Positions 35,501 through 44,600 are shown, numbered from the stretch's first letter. The stretch: DNA of 64,000 bases from Gallionella sp. (GCA_028707275.1 JAQTUP010000002.1:557198-621197), one strand, 5' to 3'. Translations and numbers: made by a program. The notes: generated by a model not told the origin, from the sequence alone.

Positions 35501-36105
35501 GGATGAGTCGCCACGACAGGCAAGTCGAGTTCGGACGCTAACAGTGTCGCGGCACGGATATACGCTTCCTCGTCGGGAAAGCCCGCGCGCTGTACCTCGA
35601 TGTAATAGCGATGATCGAACAGCGCGCTCCATCCTTGTGCATACTGCATCGCCAGGTCTGTATTCCCCGACAGCAGCGCTGCGCCCACATCGCCTGTATG
35701 GGCGCCGGACAAGGCAATTAAACCCTCGGTGCCTTCCTCGTCAAACCATTCCCGGCGCAATTCGGCGCGATCCCGGTACTGGTTGGACAGATAAGCGCGG
35801 GAGAGCAGACGGCAAAGCCGCAGATAACCTTCGACCGACTGACAAAGCAGCAACAGGCGACAGGGTCTGTCGCGGTCAGATTCGTTGGTGATATACACAT
35901 CAACCCCGGCGACAGGCTTGATCCCCTTGCCGCGCGTTGCCTTGTAGAACTTGACCAGACCGGAAAAATTGGCAAGATCAGTCAGCGCAAGGGCGGGCAT
36001 GCCGTCATTTTTAGCCAGGGCGACCGCTTCATCGATGCGCACCATCCCGTCCGTGATGGAATATTCACTGTGAAGACGCAGATGGATAAAGACAGGAGAC
36101 GACAT
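32545..36105 (-). CDS. dnaE: DNA polymerase III alpha subunit with in-frame repeat insertion
   Basis: The 1186-residue replicative polymerase subunit. An N-terminal PHP domain starts FIHLRLHSEYSITDGM. The polymerase core has MPDFDVDFCQDGRE with the catalytic aspartates and GPGRGSGAGSLVAYCL. The finger and tau/beta-binding regions follow, with an OB domain near 990-1070. Residues about 585-608 ([13 protein letters not shown] and RIPNPES) derive from a 72-bp inverted heptamer pair at 34281-34352, replacing a variable loop just before IPLDDKPSYDLL; flanking conserved residues are intact. It should be functional because the insertion keeps frame and there is no other copy in the window. Confidence 0.98.
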   Translation of the reverse strand: MSSPVFIHLRLHSEYSITDGMVRIDEAVALAKNDGMPALALTDLANFSGLVKFYKATRGKGIKPVAGVDVYITNESDRDRPCRLLLLCQSVEGYLRLCRLLSRAYLSNQYRDRAELRREWFDEEGTEGLIALSGAHTGDVGAALLSGNTDLAMQYAQGWSALFDHRYYIEVQRAGFPDEEAYIRAATLLASELDLPVVATHPVQFLSAADFKAHEARVCIAEGFVLNDKRREKAFTPQQYFKTQAEMTELFADLPEALQNSVQIARRCNLTLVLGKPRLPDFPTPNGESLDDFMLSESERGLANRMAFLYPDEAERAAKFPQYHDRLLFEINTIIKMGFPGYFLIVADFIRWAKAYRSDAFPNGVPVGPGRGSGAGSLVAYCLLITDLDPLRYELLFERFLNPERVSMPDFDVDFCQDGRELVIDYVKKKYGAACVSQIATFGTMASKAVIRDVGRVMEFPYGLCDRLSKAIPVEGVKPVSLKKAREMEPEINAIAQSEEGVPELLELAMRLEDLTRNVGMHAGGVVIAPGKLTDFCPLYCADGGASVVSQFDKDDVEAIGLVKFDFLGLRTLTIIDWAVRHIHRLQDAGCRMQDAGVAESRIPNPESFKIEAIPLDDKPSYDLLKKCNTTAVFQLESRGMKDLIKRLQPDTFEDIVALVALFRPGPLESGMVDDFINRKHGRATADYFHPDLAVSLGPTYGVIVYQEQVMQISQIIGGYTLGGADMLRRAMGKKDPEEMARQRDIFVAGAINREVDKDLATRLFDLMEMFAGYGFNKSHSAAYALLAYQTAYLKAHHPAAFMAATLSGDLDNTEKVRTFYADTLQQGIVVLLPDVNSSGYAFSPTDEKTIAYGLGAVKGTGEAAINGIVKARATGPFKDLFDFCRRVDKRAVNRRTIETLIRAGAFDSISDHRAALMASVDAAMASADQQARAINQDSLFGDDDADAALIEQKADVPRWSLREQLAFEKISLGIYLGGHPFQEYEPELAHFIKVRLRDLTPAFVGKSSGGGGGGYGARRGVPVLLAGIVSGVRMLQTRRGRMAVITLDDGSAQIEMTVFNEEYEKSRPWIKEDELLVVQGKASLDEYSGNIRVSGEELLDFATARSRFAQQLVLQCDGRVSVDSLKEILTPWREGECKIVIHYRNDVASCQLSLGEIWQVTLAEALLNELRAALQPENVKVVYAS
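34281..34352 (-). repeat. heptamer inverted pair inside dnaE
   Basis: The left arm GGATTCAGGATTCGGGATTC (and on to 34310) and right arm CATCCTGCATCCTG (34319-34352) are inverted relative to each other around a 9-base loop. The pair is 72 bases, a multiple of three, in frame. Confidence 0.9.
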
Positions 36106-36196
36106 GATGTGAGCACAAGAATTTTCGGCGGCGATTTTACCACGTCAATTGATGCGGCCTGCCCCTTCGGTCAACTCCTTGTGAATTTATTTAAAC

Positions 36197-36500
36197 TCTG
36201 ATGTTACGCACTGATTTCCTAAAGTCAGTATTTTGGAATCATTTAAACGATAACCTTTGAGCTTCGTCAATTTTCCCCTGTGCGCCGCCGAAGACTGCCT
36301 GTATACAGGCAGAAAGGCAGACAACGACGGGGTTAGGCGAGCACTGTTTGAGCACGTGGCCGCGCAGCGGATCGTGCGAGTAGCTCACCCGCCTGTTTGT
36401 AGCTATCGAGGGAACGCCGCCGACCTGCCTGTCGGCAGACAGGACTGCCCCTGGCGAAGTTGCTTTGTATGCACGACTGATGTTACTGCGTAACATCAGT
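36197..36500 (+). mobile_element. MITE-like element, copy C (304 bp)
   Basis: Left end TCTGATGTTACG (11/12) and right end CGTAACATCAGT, with the palindrome ACTGATGTTACTGCGTAACA at 36476. The core matches copy B almost base for base over 120 bases. Conserved reading frames in the copies reflect DNA identity, not a gene. The interval 36106-36601 holds nothing else apart from a possible 5-codon leader (MRLSR, from 36574) after GGAGG. Confidence 0.78.
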
Positions 36501-36601
36501 TAAACTATCCCCCGTCTTGCCGCCGTGCGCGTAATATCCACCCTGTACCGCCGGAGGTATTTAGAGGCTGCACCATGCGTTTGTCCCGCTAACCGGTAGT
36601 T

Positions 36602-39196
36602 ATGACCATGTATACTCGCCAAACAGACACCTGGCGCGCGCCCTGGCAAAAAGCGGCCCGCATCCTGCTAGCTTGCATCCTGTTGCTCGCAACGGGGAGT
36701 GTTGCACAGCCCTTCACCGACGCGAACTTGAAAACGCCCGTGCAGGAACAAAAAGACACGCTGGTCGTCGGCAGCGAACAGGACTACCCGCCTTTTGCAA
36801 CAGGGCTCACCGATGACGACGCCGGCGGCTTTACGGTGGATTTATGGCGCGCAGTCGCCGCAGAAACCGGCCTGAAATACACGCTGCGCGTGCTGCCCTT
36901 CCACAAGCTGCTCGAAGAATTCAGGCGGGGGGAAATCGATGTCCTGATTAACCTCGCACAATCTGACGAGCGCCATCGCTTTGCGGATTTCACCGTCCCC
37001 CATGTGGTCGTACACGGCGCAATCTTCGTGCGAAAAAGCCAGCCGGGTATCCACACCGAGGCTGATCTTGCAAATAAATCCATCATCGTGCTCAACGCCG
37101 ATCTGGCGCACGACTATGCGCTGACCCAGGGCTGGGGCAAACACTTGGTGCTGGTAAATACCGCAGCCGATGGCATGCGCCTTTTGGCATCGGGCAAACA
37201 TGACGCCCTGTTGTTGTCCAAATTAGTCGGCATACAGACCCTGCAAGCGCTTGATCTGAAAAACATTGTCGCGCTCAAAACGCCAGTCGGATTCTCGCAA
37301 AAATTTGCATTTGCCGTACATGAAGGACAATCAGAACTGCTGGGCCGTCTCAACGAAGGCATGACGATTACCCGGTTAAACGGAAGTTACAACAGCCTGT
37401 ATGAGAAGTGGTTCAGCCTGTATGAGGAAAAAGAAGTCGGTCTGCGTGATGTGTTGAAATACCTGGCGCCTGTCATTCTGATTTTCACAGGTCTGCTCGG
37501 CCATTTCTACTATCGCCGCCAACTTGAGCGCAAGCAGGCGGAAAAAATACAACAGGAAAGCCGCCAGTTGCTCGACAGCATCATCGAAAATATCCCGGAC
37601 ATGATTTTCGTCAAACAAGCCTCCGATCTGCGCTTTAAATTATTCAACCGCGCAGGCGAAATACTGCTGGGACGCGGGCGGGAAACGCTTTTGGGACTCA
37701 ACGATTATGATCTTTTCCCCAGGGAGCAGGCGGACTTTTTTACGGAGAAAGACCGCGTGACGCTTACTCAAAACCAGGTCATGGACATCGATGAAGAGTC
37801 GATCGAAACGCCGTCTGGCACGCGCATTCTGCATACAAAAAAGCTGGTGCTTCGCGACGAAAACGGGCTGCCACAGTACCTGCTGGGCATCTCCGAAGAC
37901 ATCACCGACCGCAAACTCGCTGAAACAAAACTGCTCACGCTCTCGACTGCCATCGAACAGAGCCCTGTTTCTATCGTCATCACCGATATCGATGCCAACA
38001 TCAAGTATGTCAATCCGCGCTTTACCGAGGTCACAGGCTATGACTCCGATGAAGTGGTCGGGCATAACCCGCGCATCCTGCAATCCGGGCTGACACCCGA
38101 GGCGACTTACCTGGAATTATGGGACAAGATCACGCAAGGCAATGTATGGCACGGTGAACTGATCAACAAACGCAAAAATGGCGATATTTACTGGGAAGAG
38201 GCCTATATCTCGCCTGTAAAAAACAAGCAGGATGTGCTGACCCATTATGTTGCCGCCAAAATCGACATTACCCTGCGCAAACACGGCGAAGCCGCACTAA
38301 AGGAAAGTGAGAGCCGTTTCCGCTTCATGCTGGAAAACAGCCCGATCGCGGTACGCATTACCAACATCGCCAATTCCTCTGTGGTATTCGCCAATCAAAG
38401 CTATGCAGAGTTGCTGGGCTGTGAGCCGGACAAGGTGTTCGGCATAAATCCTTTGCAATATTATGCACACCCACAGGATTATACTGAAGTGAAAGAGCGC
38501 CTGAACATGGGAGAGCGCATCACCAACAAACTGGTTGAACTGATTATCCCCAATTCGCATTCGACACCAAAATGGGCGCTGGCCTCCTATTTGCAGCTTG
38601 AATATCAGGGCGAGCCTGCAATCATGGGATGGTTCTACGACATTACGGATCGCCGTGCGATGGAAGTAAAAATACAACACCTGGCTCATTATGATCCGCT
38701 CACCGACTTACCCAACCGAACCTTGTTCACCGACCGGCTGCAACAGGCGCTGTCTGTCGCCAGGCGCGACAAGGGACGACTGGCGCTGATGTTTATCGAT
38801 CTGGATAAATTCAAGCCCATCAACGACACGCACGGTCATCAGACAGGGGATCTGGTGCTCAAGGAGGTCGCGCGCCGCATAGAGGCTTGCCTGCGCGAAT
38901 CGGATACGGTGGCGCGCATCGGCGGGGATGAGTTTGTCGTCCTGCTGCATACGATAGAGACAGAACATGACGCGCTGGTCGTCGCCGAAAAAATTCGCGT
39001 CACACTCAATCAAACCATGGAACTGGCTGACCTCAAACTGGATATTTCGTCGAGCACCGGCGTCGTGATTTACCCGGAACACGGCACGGATGAAAAACAA
39101 CTCATCAGGAATGCCGACACGGCCATGTACTACGCAAAGTCCGGCGGTCGCGACAATGTGCAGATGTATCGCGCAGACATGCAGGGAATGAGTTGA
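36602..39196 (+). CDS. sensor diguanylate cyclase: solute-binding domain, three PAS, GGDEF
   Basis: 864 residues. A signal anchor (about 16-38) leads a periplasmic SBP_bac_3 domain, like amino-acid-binding proteins (about 52-275: VVGSEQDYPPFATGLTDDDAGGFTVDLWRA). A membrane span follows near 285-305 (YLAPVILIFTGLLGHFY), then PAS domains at about 325-440, 450-570 and 575-690, and a C-terminal GGDEF domain with the active-site loop RIGGDEFVVLL. There is no EAL domain. It should make cyclic di-GMP in response to a small periplasmic ligand. The start has no clear ribosome binding site; two Met codons (36602, 36608) are possible. Confidence 0.93.
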   Translation: MTMYTRQTDTWRAPWQKAARILLACILLLATGSVAQPFTDANLKTPVQEQKDTLVVGSEQDYPPFATGLTDDDAGGFTVDLWRAVAAETGLKYTLRVLPFHKLLEEFRRGEIDVLINLAQSDERHRFADFTVPHVVVHGAIFVRKSQPGIHTEADLANKSIIVLNADLAHDYALTQGWGKHLVLVNTAADGMRLLASGKHDALLLSKLVGIQTLQALDLKNIVALKTPVGFSQKFAFAVHEGQSELLGRLNEGMTITRLNGSYNSLYEKWFSLYEEKEVGLRDVLKYLAPVILIFTGLLGHFYYRRQLERKQAEKIQQESRQLLDSIIENIPDMIFVKQASDLRFKLFNRAGEILLGRGRETLLGLNDYDLFPREQADFFTEKDRVTLTQNQVMDIDEESIETPSGTRILHTKKLVLRDENGLPQYLLGISEDITDRKLAETKLLTLSTAIEQSPVSIVITDIDANIKYVNPRFTEVTGYDSDEVVGHNPRILQSGLTPEATYLELWDKITQGNVWHGELINKRKNGDIYWEEAYISPVKNKQDVLTHYVAAKIDITLRKHGEAALKESESRFRFMLENSPIAVRITNIANSSVVFANQSYAELLGCEPDKVFGINPLQYYAHPQDYTEVKERLNMGERITNKLVELIIPNSHSTPKWALASYLQLEYQGEPAIMGWFYDITDRRAMEVKIQHLAHYDPLTDLPNRTLFTDRLQQALSVARRDKGRLALMFIDLDKFKPINDTHGHQTGDLVLKEVARRIEACLRESDTVARIGGDEFVVLLHTIETEHDALVVAEKIRVTLNQTMELADLKLDISSSTGVVIYPEHGTDEKQLIRNADTAMYYAKSGGRDNVQMYRADMQGMS

Positions 39197-39210
39197 AAGC
39201 AGGGGGGATG

Positions 39211-39230
39211 GCGGATTGCGGATTGCGGAC
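39211..39230 (+). repeat. short heptamer array (GCGGATT)
   Basis: Three GCGGATT-type units directly after the cyclase gene, the same 7-bp period as the other arrays. Confidence 0.6.
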
Positions 39231-39303
39231 TATCGTGTGTGGCGCGGCCTGTCTGTGCGAAGGGCTAAACCGGACGGCGACACGCCAGAACCATGCGCGT
39301 CTT

Positions 39304-39330
39304 CAGATGTGCTATTATTTTTCACATCTG
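39304..39330 (+). promoter_or_regulatory. operator-like palindrome over the -10 region of the toxin gene
   Basis: CAGATGTG and CACATCTG, 8-bp arms 11 bases apart, flank TATTAT, a good -10 element. GGAGG and the tumE-like start follow at once. This is a likely site for autoregulation by the HTH partner protein. Confidence 0.6.
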
Positions 39331-39338
39331 GAGGTGTA

Positions 39339-39671
39339 ATGTCAAAACCGACCAAGGAAACCCTGCTTGAGCAGGAACGATTCGAACTCAAGCCGAAATC
39401 AGGTGGCGGGCTATTGAGTTATGAAGTCTGGGGATATATCGAAAAGGGCAAGACCATAGTGACCAGATACAATCTGGCTTATATCAACCACGCAATTTAC
39501 CGGGGCGATAACGGTCGCGTTCTCGGTTTCGACAATGCTCATGACTACCATCATCGTCATTACATGGGCGAGGTTGAACCGGTTGAGTTCACAAATTTTG
39601 AAGCGACACAGGCCAGATTCCAGCAGGAATGGCTGGAAATCATAAACCGGACACAAGGGAATAAACCATGA
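39339..39671 (+). CDS. TumE-like toxin (DUF6516 family)
   Basis: 110 residues. Resembles DUF6516/TumE proteins: LSYEVWGYIEKGKTIVTRYNL, YINHAIYRGDNGRVLGFDNAH and the histidine-rich HDYHHRHYMGEVEPVEF. GGAGGTGTA precedes the ATG. The stop codon overlaps the start of an HTH gene (ATGA), the standard arrangement of a toxin-antitoxin pair. An inverted repeat covers the promoter. The toxic target is unknown. Confidence 0.7.
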   Translation: MSKPTKETLLEQERFELKPKSGGGLLSYEVWGYIEKGKTIVTRYNLAYINHAIYRGDNGRVLGFDNAHDYHHRHYMGEVEPVEFTNFEATQARFQQEWLEIINRTQGNKP

Positions 39672-40045
39672 GCAAGATTGTAATCCGCACCGATGACGTA
39701 GCTGGTTTTTTCTCGCGCGCCAAGGATGCGGCACAAAGAGCTGATCGGGGCGATGTGTTTGAAAACAAGCTAACGCTCTCGTTCGAAGACCCGCAACAGA
39801 TGTTTAGCGTACTGTCGGAGGCACGCCGCAGCTTGATGCTTGAAGTGATGCACGAACCCAGGACGATCAATCAACTGTCTGATCTGCTGCACCGTAACCG
39901 TTCGGCCATCACCAAGGATGTCGGACTGCTTGAAAAATTGGGGCTACTCGTTTCACAACGCCAGGCCAATCCGGCGGGACACGGAATCCAAAAAGTCGTG
40001 CGCTCCGTCGCACCCAAAATCGAGATGGTGGCAACGCTGGGGTAA
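39668..40045 (+). CDS. HTH antitoxin/regulator partner of the TumE-like toxin
   Basis: 125 residues. The central winged helix (about 50-115) is MarR/ArsR-like: SEARRSLMLEVMHEPRTINQ, LLHRNRSAITKDVGLLEKLG and LVSQRQANPAGHG. It probably neutralises the toxin and represses the pair through the palindrome at 39304-39330. It overlaps the toxin stop codon by 4 bases. Confidence 0.75.
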   Translation: MSKIVIRTDDVAGFFSRAKDAAQRADRGDVFENKLTLSFEDPQQMFSVLSEARRSLMLEVMHEPRTINQLSDLLHRNRSAITKDVGLLEKLGLLVSQRQANPAGHGIQKVVRSVAPKIEMVATLG

Positions 40046-40087
40046 GTCGCTCTATCCTGACTCCCCGCCCTGTTAAACCCCGTCACC

Positions 40088-41302
40088 ATGCCGCTCACCC
40101 TCACACCTAAACGCGAGCGTTATTTGCTGCTGACCCTGTCAGGCATGCAGTTCAGCCACATACTGGATTTCATGATCATGATGCCCCTGGGGCCCATCCT
40201 GATAAAGGAATTTGGCATCAGCACGCATGAATTCGGCTTTCTGGTAGCATCCTACAGTTTCAGCGCGGCGCTGGCAGGGCTGCTCGCCGCCACCTTCGTG
40301 GACAAGTTCGAGCGCAAACGCCTGCTGCTGATCGTGTTCGCGCTGTTCGGTCTGGCAACGCTGGCCTGCGGCCTGTCGCCCAGCTATGCCACGCTGCTTG
40401 TCGCGCGAGGACTGGCCGGTGCGTTCGGCGGCATCATGGGCGCGATGGTGCAAACACTGGTCGGCGACCTGATTCCGTTCGAACGCCGCGCGACTGCCAG
40501 CGGGATCATCTCGGCCTCATTCTCTTTATCCACCGTAGCGGGCGTACCGGTCTCTCTGTGGCTTGCGAATCACTTCCAATGGCGCGCGCCCTTCATCCTG
40601 ATCGCCTGTACCACCGTGCTGTTCCTCATCATTGGCCTGAAATTCCTGCCTGACGTCCGGCATCACCTGAGTCAGGCAAAACGCGCACATCCCTTCTCGG
40701 CGATGTTTGAAGTCTTACATGACGCCAACCATCTGCGCGCGCTGGTCTTTACCATGCTGATTCTGTTTTCCGGCTTTACCGTGATCCCGTATATCACCGT
40801 TTATGCAGTCGCAAATGTCGGGATAGCACAGCATGATATTTTCTACATTTATCTGGTGGGCGGTGCTGCGACGCTGTTTACCTCGCGCCTGATCGGGCGT
40901 TGGGCGGATGCGGCCGGAAAAGTAAAAATCTATCGCCTGATGGCAGTTTGCGCGACCGTGCCGCTGTTCGCCGTCACCCACACCGAGGCGGCGCCCCTCT
41001 GGCTCTGGCTGATTTTCACCACCTTGTTTTTTGTGTTGATCTCAGGACGCATGATACCGGCGATGGCCATCATCACCTCCGCTGCCACGCCTAAACTGCG
41101 CGGCACCTTCATGTCGCTCAATTCAGCCACCCAACAACTGGCCAGCGGTCTGGCCGCAACCCTGGCAGGTTTTATCACCACACAAAATGCAACCGGACAA
41201 ATTGCAGGTTATGACAAAGTGGGATATGTGGCGATTGCAGCCAACCTGCTGGCCATTGCATTTGTCACGCGCATCGTGATGCACGATCAACCGGCAAAAT
41301 AA
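40088..41302 (+). CDS. MFS transporter (12 TM)
   Basis: 404 residues, twelve predicted spans. The signature between spans 2 and 3 reads ATFVDKFERKRLLLIVFA, and the antiporter-like motif C region is GGIMGAMVQTLVGDLIPFERRATA. This is the drug/sugar efflux style (AraJ/YdhP-like group). The substrate is not deducible. It follows the toxin-antitoxin pair by 42 bases but is probably unrelated to it. Confidence 0.9.
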   Translation: MPLTLTPKRERYLLLTLSGMQFSHILDFMIMMPLGPILIKEFGISTHEFGFLVASYSFSAALAGLLAATFVDKFERKRLLLIVFALFGLATLACGLSPSYATLLVARGLAGAFGGIMGAMVQTLVGDLIPFERRATASGIISASFSLSTVAGVPVSLWLANHFQWRAPFILIACTTVLFLIIGLKFLPDVRHHLSQAKRAHPFSAMFEVLHDANHLRALVFTMLILFSGFTVIPYITVYAVANVGIAQHDIFYIYLVGGAATLFTSRLIGRWADAAGKVKIYRLMAVCATVPLFAVTHTEAAPLWLWLIFTTLFFVLISGRMIPAMAIITSAATPKLRGTFMSLNSATQQLASGLAATLAGFITTQNATGQIAGYDKVGYVAIAANLLAIAFVTRIVMHDQPAK

Positions 41303-41437
41303 CGGCAGGCATTAATTGAGCGGCGCTCTGAAAATTCAGGATGAAGCAAGAAGATATACCGCGAATATGAAACAGATCAAATAGATAGGCGATGAATGAG
41401 CAAAGATACAACACAGATCTTCGCCCAAAAAATAAAC

Positions 41438-41511
41438 TGGAGCGGGTGAAGGGGATCGAACCCTCGTATGCAGCTTGGGAAGCTGCCGTTCTACCATTGA
41501 ACTACACCCGC
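41438..41511 (-). tRNA. tRNA-Gly (anticodon CCC)
   Basis: A full cloverleaf on the minus strand: acceptor GCGGGTG/CACCCGC, D-arm with AGTTCAATGGTAGAAC, anticodon arm GCAGC-TTCCCAA-GCTGC (anticodon CCC), T-arm GAGGG-TTCGATC-CCCTT, and an encoded CCA end. It decodes GGG. Confidence 0.97.
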
Positions 41512-41548
41512 GTGTTAGCATTGCATTCTACCGTATTTGAAGGACAAA

Positions 41549-41758
41549 TTGAAAGTGATTACTGTCTATATCAACGGCGCACCGCGCCAACAAGCCGATT
41601 CATGCAGCATCGCGCAGCTTGTCGATGAGCTGGCCTACACCGGACGTCGCATCGCCATCGAACGCAACGGCGACATCGTGCCGCGCAGTGTATATCCCGC
41701 AACGATACTCACAGACGGCGACAAACTGGAAATCGTCGTGGCGGTCGGCGGGGGATGA
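41549..41758 (+). CDS. thiS: sulfur carrier protein ThiS
   Basis: 69 residues with the ubiquitin-like fold. It ends in VVAVGGG, whose terminal Gly-Gly is thiocarboxylated to donate sulfur for the thiazole ring. The TTG at 41549 is taken as start because AAGGA stands 5 bases upstream and the peptide KVITVYINGAPR fits the family; a GTG two codons on is the alternative. thiG follows 50 bases later, with a heptamer repeat in the gap. Confidence 0.93.
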   Translation: MKVITVYINGAPRQQADSCSIAQLVDELAYTGRRIAIERNGDIVPRSVYPATILTDGDKLEIVVAVGGG

Positions 41759-41762
41759 TTAT

Positions 41763-41789
41763 CAATTAATAATTGATAATTGACAATTA
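41763..41789 (+). repeat. heptamer array (AATTGAT) between thiS and thiG
   Basis: AATTAAT, AATTGAT, AATTGAC, AATT: 7-bp period, A/T-rich, self-complementary in part. Confidence 0.7.
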
Positions 41790-41808
41790 AAACAAAAGGA
41801 TATAAAAC

Positions 41809-42603
41809 ATGAATGACCCGCTCATCATCGCAGGAAAAAGCTACGATTCACGCCTTCTGGTCGGCACCGGAAAATACAAGGATTTCACCGAAACCCGTGC
41901 AGCGCTGGATGCCAGTGGAGCCCAGATCGTCACGGTGGCCATCCGCCGCACCAATCTTGGCCAGAATCCGAATGAGCCTTCACTGCTCGATGCCGTGCCG
42001 ATGTCAAAATTCACTTATTTGCCCAACACCGCCGGGTGTTACACCGCCGATGATGCGGTGCGCACCCTGCGCCTGGCACGTGAATTGCTCGACGGTCACA
42101 GCCTGGTCAAACTCGAAGTGCTGGGCGACCCGCAATCCTTGTACCCCAACGTCATCGAAACCATCGCGGCCGCGAAAATACTGGTAGCGGAAGGCTTTCA
42201 GGTGATGGTTTACACCTCGGATGACCCTATCATCGCAAAACAACTCGAAGACATCGGCTGCGTGGCGATCATGCCGTTAGCCTCGTTGATCGGCTCCGGC
42301 ATGGGCATATTGAACCCGTGGAATCTGCAACTGATCATGGATCGCGTGAGCGTCCCTGTCATTGTGGATGCAGGAGTGGGCACCGCATCGGATGCTGCCA
42401 TTGCCATGGAACTGGGCTGCGCCGGGGTGTTGATGAACACGGCGATTGCCGGTGCGAAAAATCCGGTACTGATGGCTTCGGCGATGAAAAAAGCAACCGC
42501 CGCCGGACGCGAGGCATTCCTGGCCGGGCGTATGCCTAAAAAACTCTACAGCGCAAGCCCGAGTTCCCCGACAGCCGGCATCATCGCGTCAGTACGCGGC
42601 TGA
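41809..42603 (+). CDS. thiG: thiazole synthase ThiG
   Basis: A 264-residue TIM barrel that makes the thiazole phosphate of thiamine from deoxyxylulose phosphate, dehydroglycine and ThiS thiocarboxylate. Marks are the start [19 protein letters not shown], the Schiff-base lysine in [23 protein letters not shown], and [20 protein letters not shown] with [17 protein letters not shown] precedes the ATG. No thiamine riboswitch is visible upstream of thiS. Confidence 0.98.
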   Translation: MNDPLIIAGKSYDSRLLVGTGKYKDFTETRAALDASGAQIVTVAIRRTNLGQNPNEPSLLDAVPMSKFTYLPNTAGCYTADDAVRTLRLARELLDGHSLVKLEVLGDPQSLYPNVIETIAAAKILVAEGFQVMVYTSDDPIIAKQLEDIGCVAIMPLASLIGSGMGILNPWNLQLIMDRVSVPVIVDAGVGTASDAAIAMELGCAGVLMNTAIAGAKNPVLMASAMKKATAAGREAFLAGRMPKKLYSASPSSPTAGIIASVRG

Positions 42604-42668
42604 TTCTACCCTTCCCTCTTATCCCTTCACCCTTATCCTGTGGGTGAAGGCAATCAAATGTTACGAAT

Positions 42669-43361
42669 ATGACTGACACCAACCTTAAAAACCGCCACAT
42701 CCGCAGTTACGTGCTCAGACAAGGCCGCGTCACGGTCGCGCAGCAGCGCGCCGTAGACACGCTGCAACCCGTTTTTGGCATTCCCTATGCGGCCGAACCG
42801 CTCGACCTTGTGCAGGCCTTTGGCCGCACAGCGCCCAAAATACTGGAAATCGGCTTCGGCATGGGCGACAGCACCGCAACTATTGCAGCGGCCAACCCCG
42901 AAAACGACTACCTGTGCCTGGAAGTTCACACGCCGGGGGTGGGCAATCTGTTCAAGGTAATGGACGAGCAGAAACTGACCAACATCCGCATCATCCAGCA
43001 CGATGCGGTAGACGTGCTGCGCGACATGATTGCTGACGCATCTCTGGACGGCGTGCATATTTTCTTTCCCGATCCGTGGCACAAGGCGCGCCACAACAAG
43101 CGCCGTTTGATTCAGGCGCCGTTCATCGAAAAACTGATGCATAAGCTCAAACCCGGCGGCTATATCCACGTTGCAACGGACTGGGAGAACTACGCAGAGC
43201 AGGTATTGGAAGTGCTGAGCGCCGAGCCGCTGCTGGCAAATACCGCCGCCGATTATGCGCCGCGCCCCGACTACCGGCCTCTCACCAAGTTCGAAAAACG
43301 CGGCATCAACTTGGGACACGGGGTGTGGGATCTAGTTTTTATCCGCAAGGAAAATTTCTAA
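42669..43361 (+). CDS. trmB: tRNA (guanine-N7-)-methyltransferase
   Basis: 230 residues. Methylates G46 in the variable loop of tRNAs with SAM. SAM-binding [20 protein letters not shown], then [15 protein letters not shown], and [17 protein letters not shown], the TrmB signature, are present. The 3' end overlaps the convergent hemW gene by 30 bases. Confidence 0.97.
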   Translation: MTDTNLKNRHIRSYVLRQGRVTVAQQRAVDTLQPVFGIPYAAEPLDLVQAFGRTAPKILEIGFGMGDSTATIAAANPENDYLCLEVHTPGVGNLFKVMDEQKLTNIRIIQHDAVDVLRDMIADASLDGVHIFFPDPWHKARHNKRRLIQAPFIEKLMHKLKPGGYIHVATDWENYAEQVLEVLSAEPLLANTAADYAPRPDYRPLTKFEKRGINLGHGVWDLVFIRKENF

Positions 43362-44600
43362 CAGGTCATTCAAAAAGCGTTGCCCCAGCGGCGTCGGGGC
43401 AATGCACTGATGATCCCGAAACAGCAAGCCGCGCTGCTCGGCGTCAAGCAGCTCACGCTGGATGGACGCCAGAGACAAACTGGTGCGCTCGCCGAACAAA
43501 ACAGGATCAAAGCCTTCGTTCAGGCGCAGCGCGTTCATCATGAATTCGAACGGCAATTCGGCGCGACTCACCTCATTTTCAAGCTGTATCGGCGCACCCA
43601 GCGCGACCTGCTGCATGTACGCCTGCGGCTGTTTGTAACGCGCCTGACGGATGATCTTGTCCGGAAAGCTCAACTTGCTGTGCGCACCTGCGCCTATTCC
43701 CAGATAATCACCGAACCGCCAGTAATTGAGATTATGACGGGAACGACGATCAGGCAGCGCGAAGGCTGAAGTCTCATAGTGCCCGTAGCCGTGCCCTGCA
43801 AGCAGCCCTTCGATGCTCTCCTGCATGTCGGAACTGGCATCGTCGTCCGGCAGCGACGGCGGATTGCGATAAAACAGCGTGTTCGGCTCCAGCGTCAGAT
43901 GATAGGCAGACAGGTGCTGCGGCGAAAAAGACAGCGCGGTTTTTACATCCTGCAAGGCCTGCGCCAAAGTCTGCCCCGGCAAGGCATACATCAGATCCAG
44001 ATTGATATTGTCGAAATGCTGCTGCGCGATGGCGATGGCAGCTTTTGCCTCATCGGCGGTATGGATGCGCCCCAGCGCTTGCAGATGAACATCGTTGAAA
44101 CTCTGGATGCCCATCGACAGACGGTTTACCCCGGACTCCCGGAAGGCTGCGAACTTATCAGCTTCCACCGTACCGGGATTGGCCTCCAGTGTGATTTCGG
44201 CATCCATGCTCAGCGGCAGCAGCATGCGCACCTGACGCAATATTTCCGTGATTCCCTCACCGGAGAGCAGACTAGGCGTACCGCCGCCGAAAAACACCGT
44301 GTAAACTTTTCGGCCCCAGATTTGCGGCAGCGCCATCTCCAGGTCGCGGGTCAGTGCGGCGATGTATTCGGCTTCCTGAAATAGTGGTTTTTCACCCCCA
44401 CCCTCCTTCGACAAGCTCAGGACAGGCCGTCCCTCTCCCGGCAAGGGAAAGGGGGTGCGCGCCTCGTGCGAATTGAAATCGCAGTACGGGCATTTCTTCA
44501 CGCACCACGGGATGTGGATATAAAGAGAGAGCGGCGGCAAGGCGGTAAACGCGACCGCCTGTGATTTTAGCGAAATTGGCTGAACAGACGGGTTGCTCAT
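43332..44600 (-). CDS. hemW: radical SAM haem chaperone HemW with in-frame repeat insertion
   Basis: 422 residues. HemW binds haem and inserts it into client enzymes. It carries the radical-SAM motif [14 protein letters not shown] near residue 33-46, [35 protein letters not shown] and the HemW-type C-terminal domain [19 protein letters not shown]. Residues about 48-69 ([14 protein letters not shown] and [12 protein letters not shown]) come from a G/C-rich palindromic repeat placed in a variable loop directly after the cluster motif. The start overlaps the rdgB stop (ATGA). Confidence 0.95.
   Translation of the reverse strand: MSNPSVQPISLKSQAVAFTALPPLSLYIHIPWCVKKCPYCDFNSHEARTPFPLPGEGRPVLSLSKEGGGEKPLFQEAEYIAALTRDLEMALPQIWGRKVYTVFFGGGTPSLLSGEGITEILRQVRMLLPLSMDAEITLEANPGTVEADKFAAFRESGVNRLSMGIQSFNDVHLQALGRIHTADEAKAAIAIAQQHFDNINLDLMYALPGQTLAQALQDVKTALSFSPQHLSAYHLTLEPNTLFYRNPPSLPDDDASSDMQESIEGLLAGHGYGHYETSAFALPDRRSRHNLNYWRFGDYLGIGAGAHSKLSFPDKIIRQARYKQPQAYMQQVALGAPIQLENEVSRAELPFEFMMNALRLNEGFDPVLFGERTSLSLASIQRELLDAEQRGLLFRDHQCIAPTPLGQRFLNDLLEIFLADKN
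44393..44457 (-). repeat. G/C-rich palindromic repeat inside hemW
   Basis: CACCCCCACCCTCC, then CTTCGACAAGCTCAGGACAG, then CCCTCTCCC and GGGAAAGGGGGTG: nested inverted pieces typical of intergenic repeats, in frame in hemW. Confidence 0.8.

Noticed and set aside
41520..41548. Thiamine (TPP) riboswitch upstream of thiS
   Set aside because: The gap to the tRNA gene is under 40 bases and has none of the conserved TPP riboswitch sequence.
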